Shown here one piece after another: positions 24,198 through 32,831 of a DNA stretch of 64,000 nucleotides. Origin of the DNA: a virus; IMG/VR virus record IMGVR_UViG_3300047444_000069, positions 104,528 to 168,527 of that record; one strand, 5' to 3'. The translations under genes and the position numbers were made by a program. The notes below the pieces were generated by a model. It was not told the origin of the DNA and searched no databases. It saw only the letters and a list, made by a program, of their open reading frames with translations. The stretch's first letter is position 1; each line of letters begins with the position of its first letter.

Positions 24198-25101
24198 GTT
24201 CTTCGTTTAGATGAAACAGTTCTTTCACGTACCGGTTTTCAAGTGACGGCTTGATGTATTCCATCCAGTCAGCCGGAAGGTCATTCAGACCGAATACGAG
24301 GGCCGCGATGCCGCCGACGACGCTCGCGTTAGTGTCGGTGTCACCGCCGACCAGAATCGCCTTGCTGATGGCCTCTGTGAAGCTGTGGCTGTTGTCGATG
24401 CAGTACTTCACCATGTTCAGGGTATCGATCACGTAACCCGAACCGAAGTCCCGTTGTTGCGGATCAGGTGTCCATTCGAGAACGCCGCTGACGGTCGCCC
24501 AAAGGACATCGAAATCGGGCTGCGCCACGTTCTCGCCCATGTTCTGATGGTCCGCGATCAGTCGGGCCAACAGACAGTAGAACTGGCACGCCTTGATGCA
24601 TTCGTCGCTGTTGTGTGTGATGACGCTGCAATGGTAGGCCATCTTCAACATCATGTGACTGTCGTCCGTCGCGAAGGCAATCGGAAGAATGCGCATGAGC
24701 GAACCATTACCGGACGCGCGCGGTTCGTGAATTCGAATCTCTCCCCTGCGGGCGTAGTGGACCAGTTGAGAGGCGGTCTGCATCCCTTCATCGAACTTCT
24801 GGCCGCTGACCCAATATTTCCCCTTGCGCCATTGAAGAAGGTCTTCGTAGAACGCCTTCGTGTCCATCTTCCCATCGCGGAAGTGGTTGTACACACAAAG
24901 CATCTGACTGAAGTCATCGCTGTAGACGCCCAAGGGAACACCGTAGGTCTTGTACTCCGCGTCGATCTGGGTCGGACGGTCCACATAGTGTGTGTTGATC
25001 GCATGTTCACCTTTGAATTCATGCGGGACGCCCAAAGCATCACCAAGCATGGCCCCGAACATGGCGATACGTTTTTGGTCTAGTGTCGAAAAGTCGATCA
25101 T
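24190..25101 (-). CDS. ADP-ribosylglycohydrolase (ARH/DraG family)
   Basis: 303 residues. Family motifs appear in order: GAMLGDALGVPHEF (16-29), YSDDFSQM (60-67), GNGSLMRILPIA (131-142), ITHNSDECI (161-169) and GGDTDTNA (252-259), the last being the binuclear Mg site. These enzymes remove ADP-ribose from proteins or nucleotides. The usual T-D-D-T metal motif reads S-D-D-F here, a possible change in specificity. The gene runs opposite and towards the five transferase genes, which suggests paired modification and reversal. It is divergent from uvsW, with an inverted repeat GGATAG/CTATCC (25128-25151) between them. Confidence 0.88.
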   Translation of the reverse strand: MIDFSTLDQKRIAMFGAMLGDALGVPHEFKGEHAINTHYVDRPTQIDAEYKTYGVPLGVYSDDFSQMLCVYNHFRDGKMDTKAFYEDLLQWRKGKYWVSGQKFDEGMQTASQLVHYARRGEIRIHEPRASGNGSLMRILPIAFATDDSHMMLKMAYHCSVITHNSDECIKACQFYCLLARLIADHQNMGENVAQPDFDVLWATVSGVLEWTPDPQQRDFGSGYVIDTLNMVKYCIDNSHSFTEAISKAILVGGDTDTNASVVGGIAALVFGLNDLPADWMEYIKPSLENRYVKELFHLNEEHV

Positions 25102-25127
25102 GTTTGTATTTCTCCATGACTAAGTAT

Positions 25128-25151
25128 GGATAGAGCATAACATAACTATCC
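25128..25151. promoter_or_regulatory. Inverted repeat in the divergent hydrolase/uvsW control region
   Basis: GGATAG and CTATCC flank an AT-rich 12-nt centre (AGCATAACATAA) in the only 55 nt separating the two divergent genes. It could be an operator. No clear -35 is visible on either strand. Confidence 0.35.
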
Positions 25152-25156
25152 TACGA

Positions 25157-26704
25157 ATGTCCACAGTTGATATTGAAATTATTCCCAAAGATGCGAATTA
25201 CTGTCGGGTGAAGTGTCCGGTGGACATCGCTAAGGAACTGTCGGCGCACTTCAGCTTTGAAGTCCCCGGTGCGAAGTTCTCCCCGATGTACAAGTCTGGG
25301 GTCTGGGATGGTCGCACCAAGCTGTTCAACCTCATGACTCGCGAAATCTACGTGGGTCTGATCCCCTATCTGTTCCAGTACGCGAAAGAAGCCGGGTACA
25401 GCATCGAAGACAAAGCATCCCTTCCTGACACCGAGAATATCACGTTCGAAGTGATCGAGAAGTTCATGAAGGCACTGAATATTCAAAGTCGCGGCGAACC
25501 AATCGAAGTGCGCGAATACCAGATCGAAGCCATCGTCACGGCCCTGAAATACAACCGCCGTTTGTTGCTGTCGCCCACCTCTAGCGGCAAGTCACTGATC
25601 ATCTACGGAATCGTGCGCTGGTATTCGTTGCAGCGCAAGAAATTCCTGTTGCTGGTCCCCAACAAGTCGCTGGTCGCGCAGTTGTTCAAGGACTTCGAAG
25701 ACTACAGCGGCGCTAACGGCTGGAACGTCGAAGCGAACTGCCACATGATCTATGGTGGTCAGGACAAAATTTCGGCCAAGCCGGTAATTATATCAACGTG
25801 GCAATCGCTGTACAAGATCGGGAAAGGTACACCAAAGCAAGGCCGTCTCGAATCCGACATCCCGGCATCCTACTTCGACCAGTTCGACGTGGTTATTGGG
25901 GACGAAGCCCACTTGTTCAAGTCGGCATCCATCGTCGGCATCATGACGCGTTGCAAAAATGCGACGAAACGGATCGGCACAACCGGCACGCTGGACGGAA
26001 GTGAGACGAACAAGCTTGTGTTGGAAGGCTTGTTCGGGACAGTGTATCGGGTCACATCTACCAAGCAACTTATGGATGCGGGAGATGTTGCAGAACTTAG
26101 TATCAAAGTGTTACAGTTAGATCATACCGATGCGGTGCGGAAAGCGGTGTCGGGTGGGAAGAAGAAGCTGACCTACGACCAAGAGATGGACTTCCTAGTC
26201 CAGTCACCGAAGCGTAACAACTTCATTGTCAATCTGGCCCTGTCGCAAAAACGTAACACTCTGGTTCTCTTTCAGTTCGTTGAACACGGTAAAACCTTAT
26301 ATGATATGATGTGTCAACGCTGCACGAATGACCGAAAGGTCTTCTTCGTCAGCGGTGATACCGATCTTAGTGATCGGGAAGATATACGCGAAGCGATGGA
26401 ATCCGGTATCGATGTGATTCTGGTCGCTTCATATGGAACATTCTCCACTGGTGTCAACGTGCGGAACATCCACAGCGTTATCTTCGCGTCACCAAGCAAG
26501 AGTCGAGTGCGTAACCTTCAGTCTATCGGGAGAGGATTGCGTCTTGGGAAGGGAAAGGCGTCGTGCGTCTTGTACGACATCGGGGATAACTTGTCGTGGA
26601 AGAAAAGAAGCAATTACACGCTACTACATATGATTGAACGGCTGAAAATTTACGCCGAAGAAAAACTGACGTACAAGATCATTGCTGTACCACTCGGAAG
26701 CTAA
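25157..26704 (+). CDS. uvsW: Recombination and branch-migration helicase UvsW
   Basis: 515 residues (T4 UvsW about 503). The N-terminal DNA-binding domain (1-110) contains KSGVWDGRTKLFN. The SF2 helicase core has Walker A SPTSSGKS (139-146), DEAH (249-252), TGT motif III and the C-terminal QSIGRGLRLGK motif VI. It unwinds R-loops and branched DNA, switching replication from origins to recombination. It starts directly downstream of the divergent control region. Confidence 0.96.
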   Translation: MSTVDIEIIPKDANYCRVKCPVDIAKELSAHFSFEVPGAKFSPMYKSGVWDGRTKLFNLMTREIYVGLIPYLFQYAKEAGYSIEDKASLPDTENITFEVIEKFMKALNIQSRGEPIEVREYQIEAIVTALKYNRRLLLSPTSSGKSLIIYGIVRWYSLQRKKFLLLVPNKSLVAQLFKDFEDYSGANGWNVEANCHMIYGGQDKISAKPVIISTWQSLYKIGKGTPKQGRLESDIPASYFDQFDVVIGDEAHLFKSASIVGIMTRCKNATKRIGTTGTLDGSETNKLVLEGLFGTVYRVTSTKQLMDAGDVAELSIKVLQLDHTDAVRKAVSGGKKKLTYDQEMDFLVQSPKRNNFIVNLALSQKRNTLVLFQFVEHGKTLYDMMCQRCTNDRKVFFVSGDTDLSDREDIREAMESGIDVILVASYGTFSTGVNVRNIHSVIFASPSKSRVRNLQSIGRGLRLGKGKASCVLYDIGDNLSWKKRSNYTLLHMIERLKIYAEEKLTYKIIAVPLGS

Positions 26705-26705
26705 C

Positions 26706-27206
26706 ATGAGTAATCCCGAAGATTTGGTTGTCGAACACATCGAAGTTGATGTAGAAGAAGTACAGGAACAAGAATACAACCGTGGCATCTTCTGTCGCGC
26801 CGTCCGCTTCAAGGGTGGCGAAGAAATCGTGACGGGTATTCACGTTGACGATATGGACTGGACCGTGCGGAAGTTCGTCACGATCCATCAGCCGATGGTC
26901 ATCGACGCATCGGGCAAGATGGTTCCTTGGTCGAGCATCGGCAGTCAGTATGCGTATGAGATTTCGACGGACCTGATCCGCTCGATGTATGAAGTTCGGG
27001 TGAAGACCATCGATCAGTGGTCGGATGCAACGGCAGAACAGCATTATGCCTTCCTGCGTGAAGACTTGCTCGATCCGACCTTGCCTGATGAAGACCGCGA
27101 AGCCATCGAACAAGAACTGGCTGATGCAGAAGACCCGTTCCGTGAACCGGAACTCGAAGTTCCCGAGATGTTCGGCTATCTGCCCGTCTCAAAAACCCTG
27201 CAATAA
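26706..27206 (+). CDS. Unknown protein with Sm-like N-terminal domain
   Basis: 166 residues from the ATG at 26706, 1 nt after the uvsW stop. Residues about 25-75 (RAVRFKGGEEIVTGIHVDD) follow the GEEV/I pattern of phage Sm-like barrels, also present in the 38897 gene. The C-terminal half is acidic and helical and ends in PEMFGYLPVSKTLQ. Function unknown; it is probably cotranscribed with uvsW. Confidence 0.65.
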   Translation: MSNPEDLVVEHIEVDVEEVQEQEYNRGIFCRAVRFKGGEEIVTGIHVDDMDWTVRKFVTIHQPMVIDASGKMVPWSSIGSQYAYEISTDLIRSMYEVRVKTIDQWSDATAEQHYAFLREDLLDPTLPDEDREAIEQELADAEDPFREPELEVPEMFGYLPVSKTLQ

Positions 27207-27479
27207 ATAGAAGGTCAACCCTTCAGTTCTCGCGAAGCGCGCCCGGACTTGTTCCGGGCTTTCTCCTGTTTACAACAGTTAACAACTAGTTGAACATCAT
27301 TTAACGCCTTCGGCGTCTTCGCTTCGCTCAGAAGAACTTCTTGTCTTTGACTTGTCCAGTCACTAGTTCAGATACAGAAACCCGAAACAGCATTATATCC
27401 ATACTTGGGAATTCTGTCAAGAACTATTCACAAGTCCAGTCTCCTACATGTAGCCCAAACACGACAGTCCATACACGGA
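27207..27479. other. Noncoding stretch between the uvsW unit and gp55
   Basis: About 350 nt separate the end of the uvsW unit from gp55. The stretch holds an AATAAATAG sequence at the stop codon, a terminator at 27241, a short TTC-loop hairpin near 27303, and the left arm of the dyad that overlaps the gp55 promoter. I see no gene in it. Confidence 0.6.
27241..27263 (+). terminator. Rho-independent terminator after the uvsW unit
   Basis: GCCCGGA/TCCGGGC with a 5-nt loop and a short pyrimidine-rich tail. Confidence 0.75.
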
Positions 27480-27508
27480 TTGACATGTTTGGGTTTTTGC
27501 TTTATAAT
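27454..27508 (+). promoter_or_regulatory. gp55 promoter embedded in a terminator-like dyad
   Basis: TTGACA (27480-27485), 17-bp spacer, TATAAT (27503-27508). CCCAAACA (27454-27461) is repeated inverted as TGTTTGGG (27486-27493), followed by TTTTT. The right arm and U-tract of a potential hairpin therefore form the promoter spacer. Confidence 0.8.
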
Positions 27509-27562
27509 GTCGTCTGACAATGTGAGAAGTGAACTACATCATGAGGAACCCGGCACTATGAA

Positions 27563-28201
27563 ATGACCCTAAATTACACCATTTACGACACTGACGCCCC
27601 TATCAAGGAAGGTCAGTACGACCATATCGAACTGCCCGAAGCTTTCGATGAACCGGCCGAAAAGGTCCACTACGTTGACAACGACGAAATGTTGGCTGCG
27701 TGGCTTGTCTATCAGGAAGACCGCAAAGCGGCGGCTGATGCTGGCAAGGAAGACCCTGTGGTTCCGCGATACATCGCTGAGTGCATTCTGAAGATTTGTT
27801 ATCGCCTCTCGTACAAGTACAACTTCATCAACTACTCGTTTCGTGACGAGATGATTAGTGATGCGATTGAGAACTGTCTGCGCGGCATCAATACCTTCGA
27901 TCCCGAGAAGTCCAAGTACATCTTCAGCTACTACACAACAGCCGCGTTCCATGCCTTCATTCGGCGCATCCAACGCGAAGAAGCACAGGCCGCTGTGAAG
28001 GGCAAGATCATCTGTGAACTGGACATCGACAGCATCGTTCGACAAGAACATGACAACGGTGAATACCAGACAGACATGATCGAGTACATGAAGACGGCAC
28101 AAGACTTTCGCAAGGCCCACGAAGACCGAAGGCAAAAAGAGAAGAAAGAGAAGACGGCGAAGTTCCATGACAACGCCATCACCTTTGACGAAGAAGAATG
28201 A
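27563..28201 (+). CDS. 55: Late-transcription sigma factor gp55
   Basis: 212 residues (T4 gp55 has 185). The central region shows the minimal sigma signature: YIAECILKICYRLSYKYNFI, FRDEMISDAIENCLRGINTFDP and YFTTAAFHAF-like YYTTAAFHAFIRRIQRE. It directs host RNA polymerase to late promoters together with gp45 and gp33. The presence of CTAAATA elements across the late genes agrees with this role. gp33 is not in the window. Confidence 0.93.
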   Translation: MTLNYTIYDTDAPIKEGQYDHIELPEAFDEPAEKVHYVDNDEMLAAWLVYQEDRKAAADAGKEDPVVPRYIAECILKICYRLSYKYNFINYSFRDEMISDAIENCLRGINTFDPEKSKYIFSYYTTAAFHAFIRRIQREEAQAAVKGKIICELDIDSIVRQEHDNGEYQTDMIEYMKTAQDFRKAHEDRRQKEKKEKTAKFHDNAITFDEEE

Positions 28202-28725
28202 ACAACATCAACGACCAAGACCAGTTGCAAATCATGCTGGACTTGGAAACCCTGAGTCTGGCCCCGCACGCGGTGATCGTCTCGATTGGTGCGACGAAGT
28301 TCACCCTGAAGGACGGTATCATCGACACCTTCAGTATCAACGTTGACCCGCTTGATGGTCGCACTCTGGGTCTGGACATTGATCCTGAAACCATCAACTG
28401 GTGGAAGGACCAACCGAAAGAGATTTCGGACATGTGGAAGGTCGATCCAAAGCCCGTTAAAGACGCGCTGACGGCCTTCTGTCTCTGGTATGGGGGCAAG
28501 TCCCTTCCGATCTGGGCGAACAGTCCTAGCATGGATTGCGTAGTCATCAAAGAGTCAATGAAGGTGACGAACACGCCGTGTCCGTGGAACTTCCGAGACG
28601 AGTGCGACTATCGGACCCTGAACAAGCTGTTGCCGATTGAGTTTGAGAAAGGCGACAAGGCGCATAGTTCTTTGGACGATGCGATCTACCAAACGAAACA
28701 CCTTCTGAAGATTTTTGCATCATGA
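28198..28725 (+). CDS. dexA: DexA-like 3'-5' DNA exonuclease
   Basis: 175 residues (T4 DexA has 227), ATGA overlap with gp55. DEDDh exonuclease motifs are present: LDLETLS (Exo I, Asp and Glu), ANSPSMDCVVI (Exo II, Asp) and AHSSLDDA (Exo III, His and Asp). It degrades DNA 3' to 5'. The C-terminal extension of T4 DexA is missing. Confidence 0.85.
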   Translation: MNNINDQDQLQIMLDLETLSLAPHAVIVSIGATKFTLKDGIIDTFSINVDPLDGRTLGLDIDPETINWWKDQPKEISDMWKVDPKPVKDALTAFCLWYGGKSLPIWANSPSMDCVVIKESMKVTNTPCPWNFRDECDYRTLNKLLPIEFEKGDKAHSSLDDAIYQTKHLLKIFAS

Positions 28726-29090
28726 GCATATATTCACAACCCATTACTACCGATCTGGACGCTTCGTTCATTCCGACCATCCAATTCCTAGCATCGAACG
28801 TCGTTGAATCCATCGTCACCATTCCGAAGCCGGAACACAACGACGACTACGCAGTCCTGAAGTTCTCGAACGCTCTGCGCGAGAAGCTTACCAAGGTACG
28901 CGAAGATGGTCGTTATGGTTGGGAAGACCCGAATCAATGTAGCACGATGTTTTTGCGCTACCTTCTCGAATCCGAAATGGAAAAGCCGATCATCGATCTG
29001 GTTGATGTTGCCAACTACTGCATGATGCTTCATCAACGTGGCGTGCAGTTCCTTGACAACGTACATCGATCAAGAAATGACCCCGCATGA
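28722..29090 (+). CDS. Conserved phage protein of unknown function
   Basis: 122 residues, ATGA overlap. The segment REKLTKVREDGRYGWEDP, then CSTMFLRYLLESEME and DVANYCMMLHQRG is a domain I know from many phage and plasmid proteins without assigned function. It is helical and acidic. Confidence 0.75.
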   Translation: MSIYSQPITTDLDASFIPTIQFLASNVVESIVTIPKPEHNDDYAVLKFSNALREKLTKVREDGRYGWEDPNQCSTMFLRYLLESEMEKPIIDLVDVANYCMMLHQRGVQFLDNVHRSRNDPA

Positions 29091-29268
29091 ATCCCGTCGC
29101 GCAATGACGCTTCGACTTGAAGAAGAAGCGATCATGGCGGCAAAGAAGTTCGGTCTGTGTATAGACGCGGACCTCTACAATCTGAAGCTAGTTGTTGATC
29201 GGTTCTACTTTCAACAACTAGCCATAGAAGAAGCACAACGAGAACTAGAACGCGAAGAAACTCAATGA
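29077..29268 (+). CDS. Small helical protein
   Basis: 63 residues from the ATG at 29077, inside the last codons of the previous gene. It is almost entirely helical and charged, with a heptad-like C-terminus. It overlaps gp47 by 4 nt. Unknown function. Confidence 0.6.
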   Translation: MTPHESRRAMTLRLEEEAIMAAKKFGLCIDADLYNLKLVVDRFYFQQLAIEEAQRELEREETQ

Positions 29269-30314
29269 CTAAAGCTGCATACCTTGGTGATACGCACTTC
29301 GGTTACTCTGACGGCAAGCTGGCGATACACAAGTACTTTGAGCGTGTGCATCGTGAATGGCTGATCCCGGCACTGATCGAACGTGGTATCCGTACTGTGT
29401 TCCAGTTGGGCGACATGTTCGACAAGCGCAAGGGCGTCGATTCGTTCAGTGCATCGGAATCCAAACGATACTTCTTCGATCCGCTTCAGGAAGCGGGTAT
29501 TCAGGTGATTGCGCTGATCGGCAACCATGATGCGTTCTTCACGAATAGCATCGACGTGAATAGCCCTGACCTTCTGTTGAAGGACTACTCTAACGTCAAG
29601 CTGATTCAGGAACCTCGCGTGATCAATCTCGGTGCAGCATCCATTGACATCGTTCCTTGGATTTGTCGCGACAACGCGGATGAAATCACGGCCTACATCA
29701 ACAAGTCGAATTCGGACTACCTGTTAGGGCACTTCGAAATTGAGGGGTTCGCGATGTACAAGGGCGTCGAAGCACAACACGGCCTGTCGCGAGAACTGTT
29801 TAAGAAGTACAAGAAGGTCTATTCGGGCCACTATCACACGCGTAGCGACGATGGCAACATCATGTACGTGGGTACGCCCTGTGAGATGAACTGGAACGAC
29901 TATGACGATCCTCGCGGCATCCATATCTTCGATAGCGAGACGGGTGAGACTGAGTTCATTCCCTGTCCCTTCACGCTGCACACGAAGCTGATCTACAACG
30001 AAGATGTCGTCAACGTCAAGAAGCTTCCTGACATCAAAGACAAGTACGTCAAGCTGATCGTTGAGAAGCGCACGGACTTCAAGAAGTATGACAAGTACGT
30101 GGCAGCACTGAACGAACTTGGCGCGCATGACATCAAGATCATCGAAGACTTCTCTCAGTTCAATGATGTGGAAGTGTCGGTTGATTCGGTTAAGGCCAAC
30201 GACACGCCTACCCTGCTTCGGAACTATGTGGACGAGACGGAAACCGATCTGGACAAAGACCGTCTGAAGCGCGAACTGTTGCAGCTTTACGTCGAAGCAC
30301 AGGAAGTCGAATGA
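29265..30314 (+). CDS. 47: Recombination nuclease subunit gp47 (Mre11/SbcD-like)
   Basis: 349 residues (T4 gp47 has 339). Metallophosphoesterase motifs are visible: LGDTHFGYSDG, LGDMFDKR, LIGNHDAF, YSGHYHTRS. With gp46 it forms the nuclease that resects DNA ends and degrades host DNA. ATGA overlap upstream and downstream indicates one operon. Confidence 0.96.
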   Translation: MTKAAYLGDTHFGYSDGKLAIHKYFERVHREWLIPALIERGIRTVFQLGDMFDKRKGVDSFSASESKRYFFDPLQEAGIQVIALIGNHDAFFTNSIDVNSPDLLLKDYSNVKLIQEPRVINLGAASIDIVPWICRDNADEITAYINKSNSDYLLGHFEIEGFAMYKGVEAQHGLSRELFKKYKKVYSGHYHTRSDDGNIMYVGTPCEMNWNDYDDPRGIHIFDSETGETEFIPCPFTLHTKLIYNEDVVNVKKLPDIKDKYVKLIVEKRTDFKKYDKYVAALNELGAHDIKIIEDFSQFNDVEVSVDSVKANDTPTLLRNYVDETETDLDKDRLKRELLQLYVEAQEVE

Positions 30315-30712
30315 AGCTGATCGTCGCGGGTTCCCGTAAGCTGCGCAACCGTGATGCCGTGTATCGAGAACTGGACCAACGTCGCCAAGGCATCACCGAA
30401 ATCGTCTGTGGCATGGCGCTGGTCTGGAAGTGGAAGGATGACCCCGAGATAGGTGGTCCAGACCGCTACGGGCACGATTGGGCCTGTCTAAACGGCATCG
30501 ACGTTAAGCCCTTCCCGGCAGTCTGGGACTACGGTTCGCGTGCTGGCTTCATGCGCAACGAAGACATGGCCGGGTATGCGGATGCGTTGCTGGCCTTTCT
30601 TCCAAAGGAACCAACATCAGGCACACAAGACATGATCGACCGCATGAAGAAGCGCAAGAAGCCGGTCATCATCGTGTATGAAACTTCATCACTTGACGAA
30701 CTCTTTATATGA
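30311..30712 (+). CDS. SLOG/YspA-like nucleotide-binding protein
   Basis: 133 residues. The start KLIVAGSRKLRNRDAVY and the segment GHDWACLNGIDVKPFPAVW with a later ALLAFLP match the Rossmann-like DUF2493/YspA family, which is thought to bind nucleotides or nucleotide-derived signals. The ligand is unknown. It lies between gp47 and gp46. Confidence 0.75.
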   Translation: MKLIVAGSRKLRNRDAVYRELDQRRQGITEIVCGMALVWKWKDDPEIGGPDRYGHDWACLNGIDVKPFPAVWDYGSRAGFMRNEDMAGYADALLAFLPKEPTSGTQDMIDRMKKRKKPVIIVYETSSLDELFI

Positions 30713-30963
30713 CAAACAATACGGCAAAGACTGACTTCATCAAGTGGTGGTCATGTCACTACAGGCAACCTTACGTCGATCATCAACTGACGGTTCGGCA
30801 CGATGCCGTTGCGTACATCCGTGGATGGGTTGAAACATTGGATGTCTGGGATTCTCGCAGCGTCCGGTACGACTACAATCCATATTCAAGGCACTACGAC
30901 TATTCGCGTTACAAGTCATGGGAAGCTGGCCGTGACGACGCATGGGAACACCTGAACACATGA
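30709..30963 (+). CDS. Small aromatic-rich protein between gp47 and gp46
   Basis: 84 residues, ATGA overlap. It is rich in Tyr, Trp and Asp (for example YDYNPYSRHYDYSRY), with a helical C-terminus SWEAGRDDAWEHL typical of small phage proteins. Unknown function. It overlaps gp46 by 4 nt. Confidence 0.65.
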   Translation: MTNNTAKTDFIKWWSCHYRQPYVDHQLTVRHDAVAYIRGWVETLDVWDSRSVRYDYNPYSRHYDYSRYKSWEAGRDDAWEHLNT

Positions 30964-32672
30964 TTAATTTTGAAGAAGTAAGATACTGTAATATTTTGGC
31001 GAGTGGTAGCCCGTTCACGGTCATCCGCCTCGATACTGCACCGACTACCCTGTTCACCGGCAAGAATGGTTCAGGTAAGTCCACGTTCATCGAAGCCATC
31101 ACGTTCGCGCTGTTCAACAAGGCGTACCGCAAGATCGTCAAGCCCGACCTGTTGAATACCATCAACAATAAAAATCTGTTGGTCGAACTTGACTTCCGCA
31201 TCAACGGCAAGAAGTACACCGTGCGCCGTGGCATCAAGCCCGCAGTGTTCGAAATCCTGATCGACGGCGATGCATACAAGACCAAGCCGGGACTGGATGA
31301 TCAGTCCTACCTTGAAGATGTTGTGCTTGGTATGAACTACAAGACGTTCGTCCAAACCGTCATCATCGGTAAGGCAACCTATACACCTTTCATGCAGCTT
31401 AATGCCCCTGCCCGTCGCGACATCGTTGAGGAACTTCTTGACATCCGCGTGTACGGCACGATGGTTGATCTGCTGAAAAAGAAAGTTAGTGAATCAAAAC
31501 TCAGACTCAAAGACATCGAAGACGAAATCCGCATCGCCACGAATAAGGTTGATGTTCAGAAGGCTTACGTCAAGACTCTACATGATGACCGTTCGAAGAA
31601 GGTTGAAGAAGCACGGTCCCAGATTTCAGACGCACAAGCCATCATCGACAAAGCCGTTCAGGACATCAACAGCCTGACGAAACAGCGGGAAGCACTGGAA
31701 GCCAAGGCCGAAGACACGAATGGCACTGGCGACCGTTTGGCGAAGCTGAAGCCCCTTTGTACCAAGCTGGTCGAGAACGTCCAGAAGTTACGCGAAGAAA
31801 TCGACTTCTTCGAAAACCACGACGACTGCCCTGTGTGTAAGCAGATGATCAACGACGAGTTCAAGTCAACGGCCATCGAAGAACGCAAGGTCAAGTCAGA
31901 CGAGATGATCGACGGCGGTAAGAAGCTGCGCGAACAGATCGAGACTGCACAAGCCCGCCTGAACGAGATTGCTGAAGTAAACGGCGAGATTCGCAAGCTG
32001 GATCGAGACATCGGCAATCTTCAGCAAAGCATTACCCTCGAACAGCGCACTATCGCCCGTCTCGATGCATCGATGCGCGAAGAACAAGGCGCAACCGGCA
32101 ACATCGAAGAAGAATCCGCGAAGCTGGCTGAGTTCGCCAAGGTCGTGCTGGAACTGAACGACAAGAAGACCGTCGAGACAGAGACGAAGCACTATCTGGA
32201 CGCACAGGCCATCATGTTGAAGGACACCGGCATCAAGGCCAACGTGATCAAGCAGTACATCCCTGTGATGAACAAGCTGATCAACGAATACCTGCTGGAA
32301 CTGGACTTCTTTGCGTCCTTCAACATCGATGAAAACTTCGAAGAAGTGATCCGGTCGCGCAACCGGGACGAACTGAAGTACGAGTCCTACAGTGAAGGCG
32401 AAAAGCTGAAGATCGATATGTCCCTGCTATTCACATGGGTCCGTATCGCACGTATGAAGAACACGGTCGCAACCAACCTGCTGATCTTCGATGAAGTCAC
32501 GGACGCCGGTCTGGACACCGATTCTTCCGGTCACATTGTGGGAATTCTGAAGGAACTGGCGAAAACCGCAAACGTGTTCGTCATCTCGCATCACCCGGAC
32601 CTGTACATCGACAAGTTTGACCGGCATCTGAAGTTCGCTAAGGTAAACAACTACTCGATCCTGCTGGACTAA
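30960..32672 (+). CDS. 46: Recombination nuclease subunit gp46 (Rad50/SbcC-like)
   Basis: 570 residues from the ATG at 30960 (T4 gp46 has 560). Walker A is GKNGSGKS (34-41). Long coiled coils flank a zinc-hook CPVCK in the middle. The signature YSEGEK and Walker B LLIFDEVTDAGLD are in the C-terminal lobe. It is the ATPase partner of gp47. The start forms an ATGA overlap; the upstream in-frame ATG lies inside the preceding gene. Confidence 0.96.
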   Translation: MINFEEVRYCNILASGSPFTVIRLDTAPTTLFTGKNGSGKSTFIEAITFALFNKAYRKIVKPDLLNTINNKNLLVELDFRINGKKYTVRRGIKPAVFEILIDGDAYKTKPGLDDQSYLEDVVLGMNYKTFVQTVIIGKATYTPFMQLNAPARRDIVEELLDIRVYGTMVDLLKKKVSESKLRLKDIEDEIRIATNKVDVQKAYVKTLHDDRSKKVEEARSQISDAQAIIDKAVQDINSLTKQREALEAKAEDTNGTGDRLAKLKPLCTKLVENVQKLREEIDFFENHDDCPVCKQMINDEFKSTAIEERKVKSDEMIDGGKKLREQIETAQARLNEIAEVNGEIRKLDRDIGNLQQSITLEQRTIARLDASMREEQGATGNIEEESAKLAEFAKVVLELNDKKTVETETKHYLDAQAIMLKDTGIKANVIKQYIPVMNKLINEYLLELDFFASFNIDENFEEVIRSRNRDELKYESYSEGEKLKIDMSLLFTWVRIARMKNTVATNLLIFDEVTDAGLDTDSSGHIVGILKELAKTANVFVISHHPDLYIDKFDRHLKFAKVNNYSILLD

Positions 32673-32702
32673 GTTCGGTTTCCCACATAAAATAGAGCAA
32701 AA

Positions 32703-32756
32703 CCCCCAATCGCGTCGGAAAATGTTATTGACAACGCATTTGGGGTCAGTTATAGT
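32703..32756 (+). promoter_or_regulatory. Sigma70 promoter with flanking inverted repeat upstream of the AAA ATPase
   Basis: TTGACA (32728-32733), 17-bp spacer with ACGCATTTGGGG, TATAGT (32751-32756). CCCCAATCGCGT upstream is an imperfect inverted copy of the spacer motif, so the -35 lies inside a dyad. Confidence 0.72.
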
Positions 32757-32831
32757 TCATTCCATCGACGGCGCACCAACAAACGACGCCGGAAAGCGAG
32801 GACAAACAAAAATTATAGGAAGGGAAGAATT

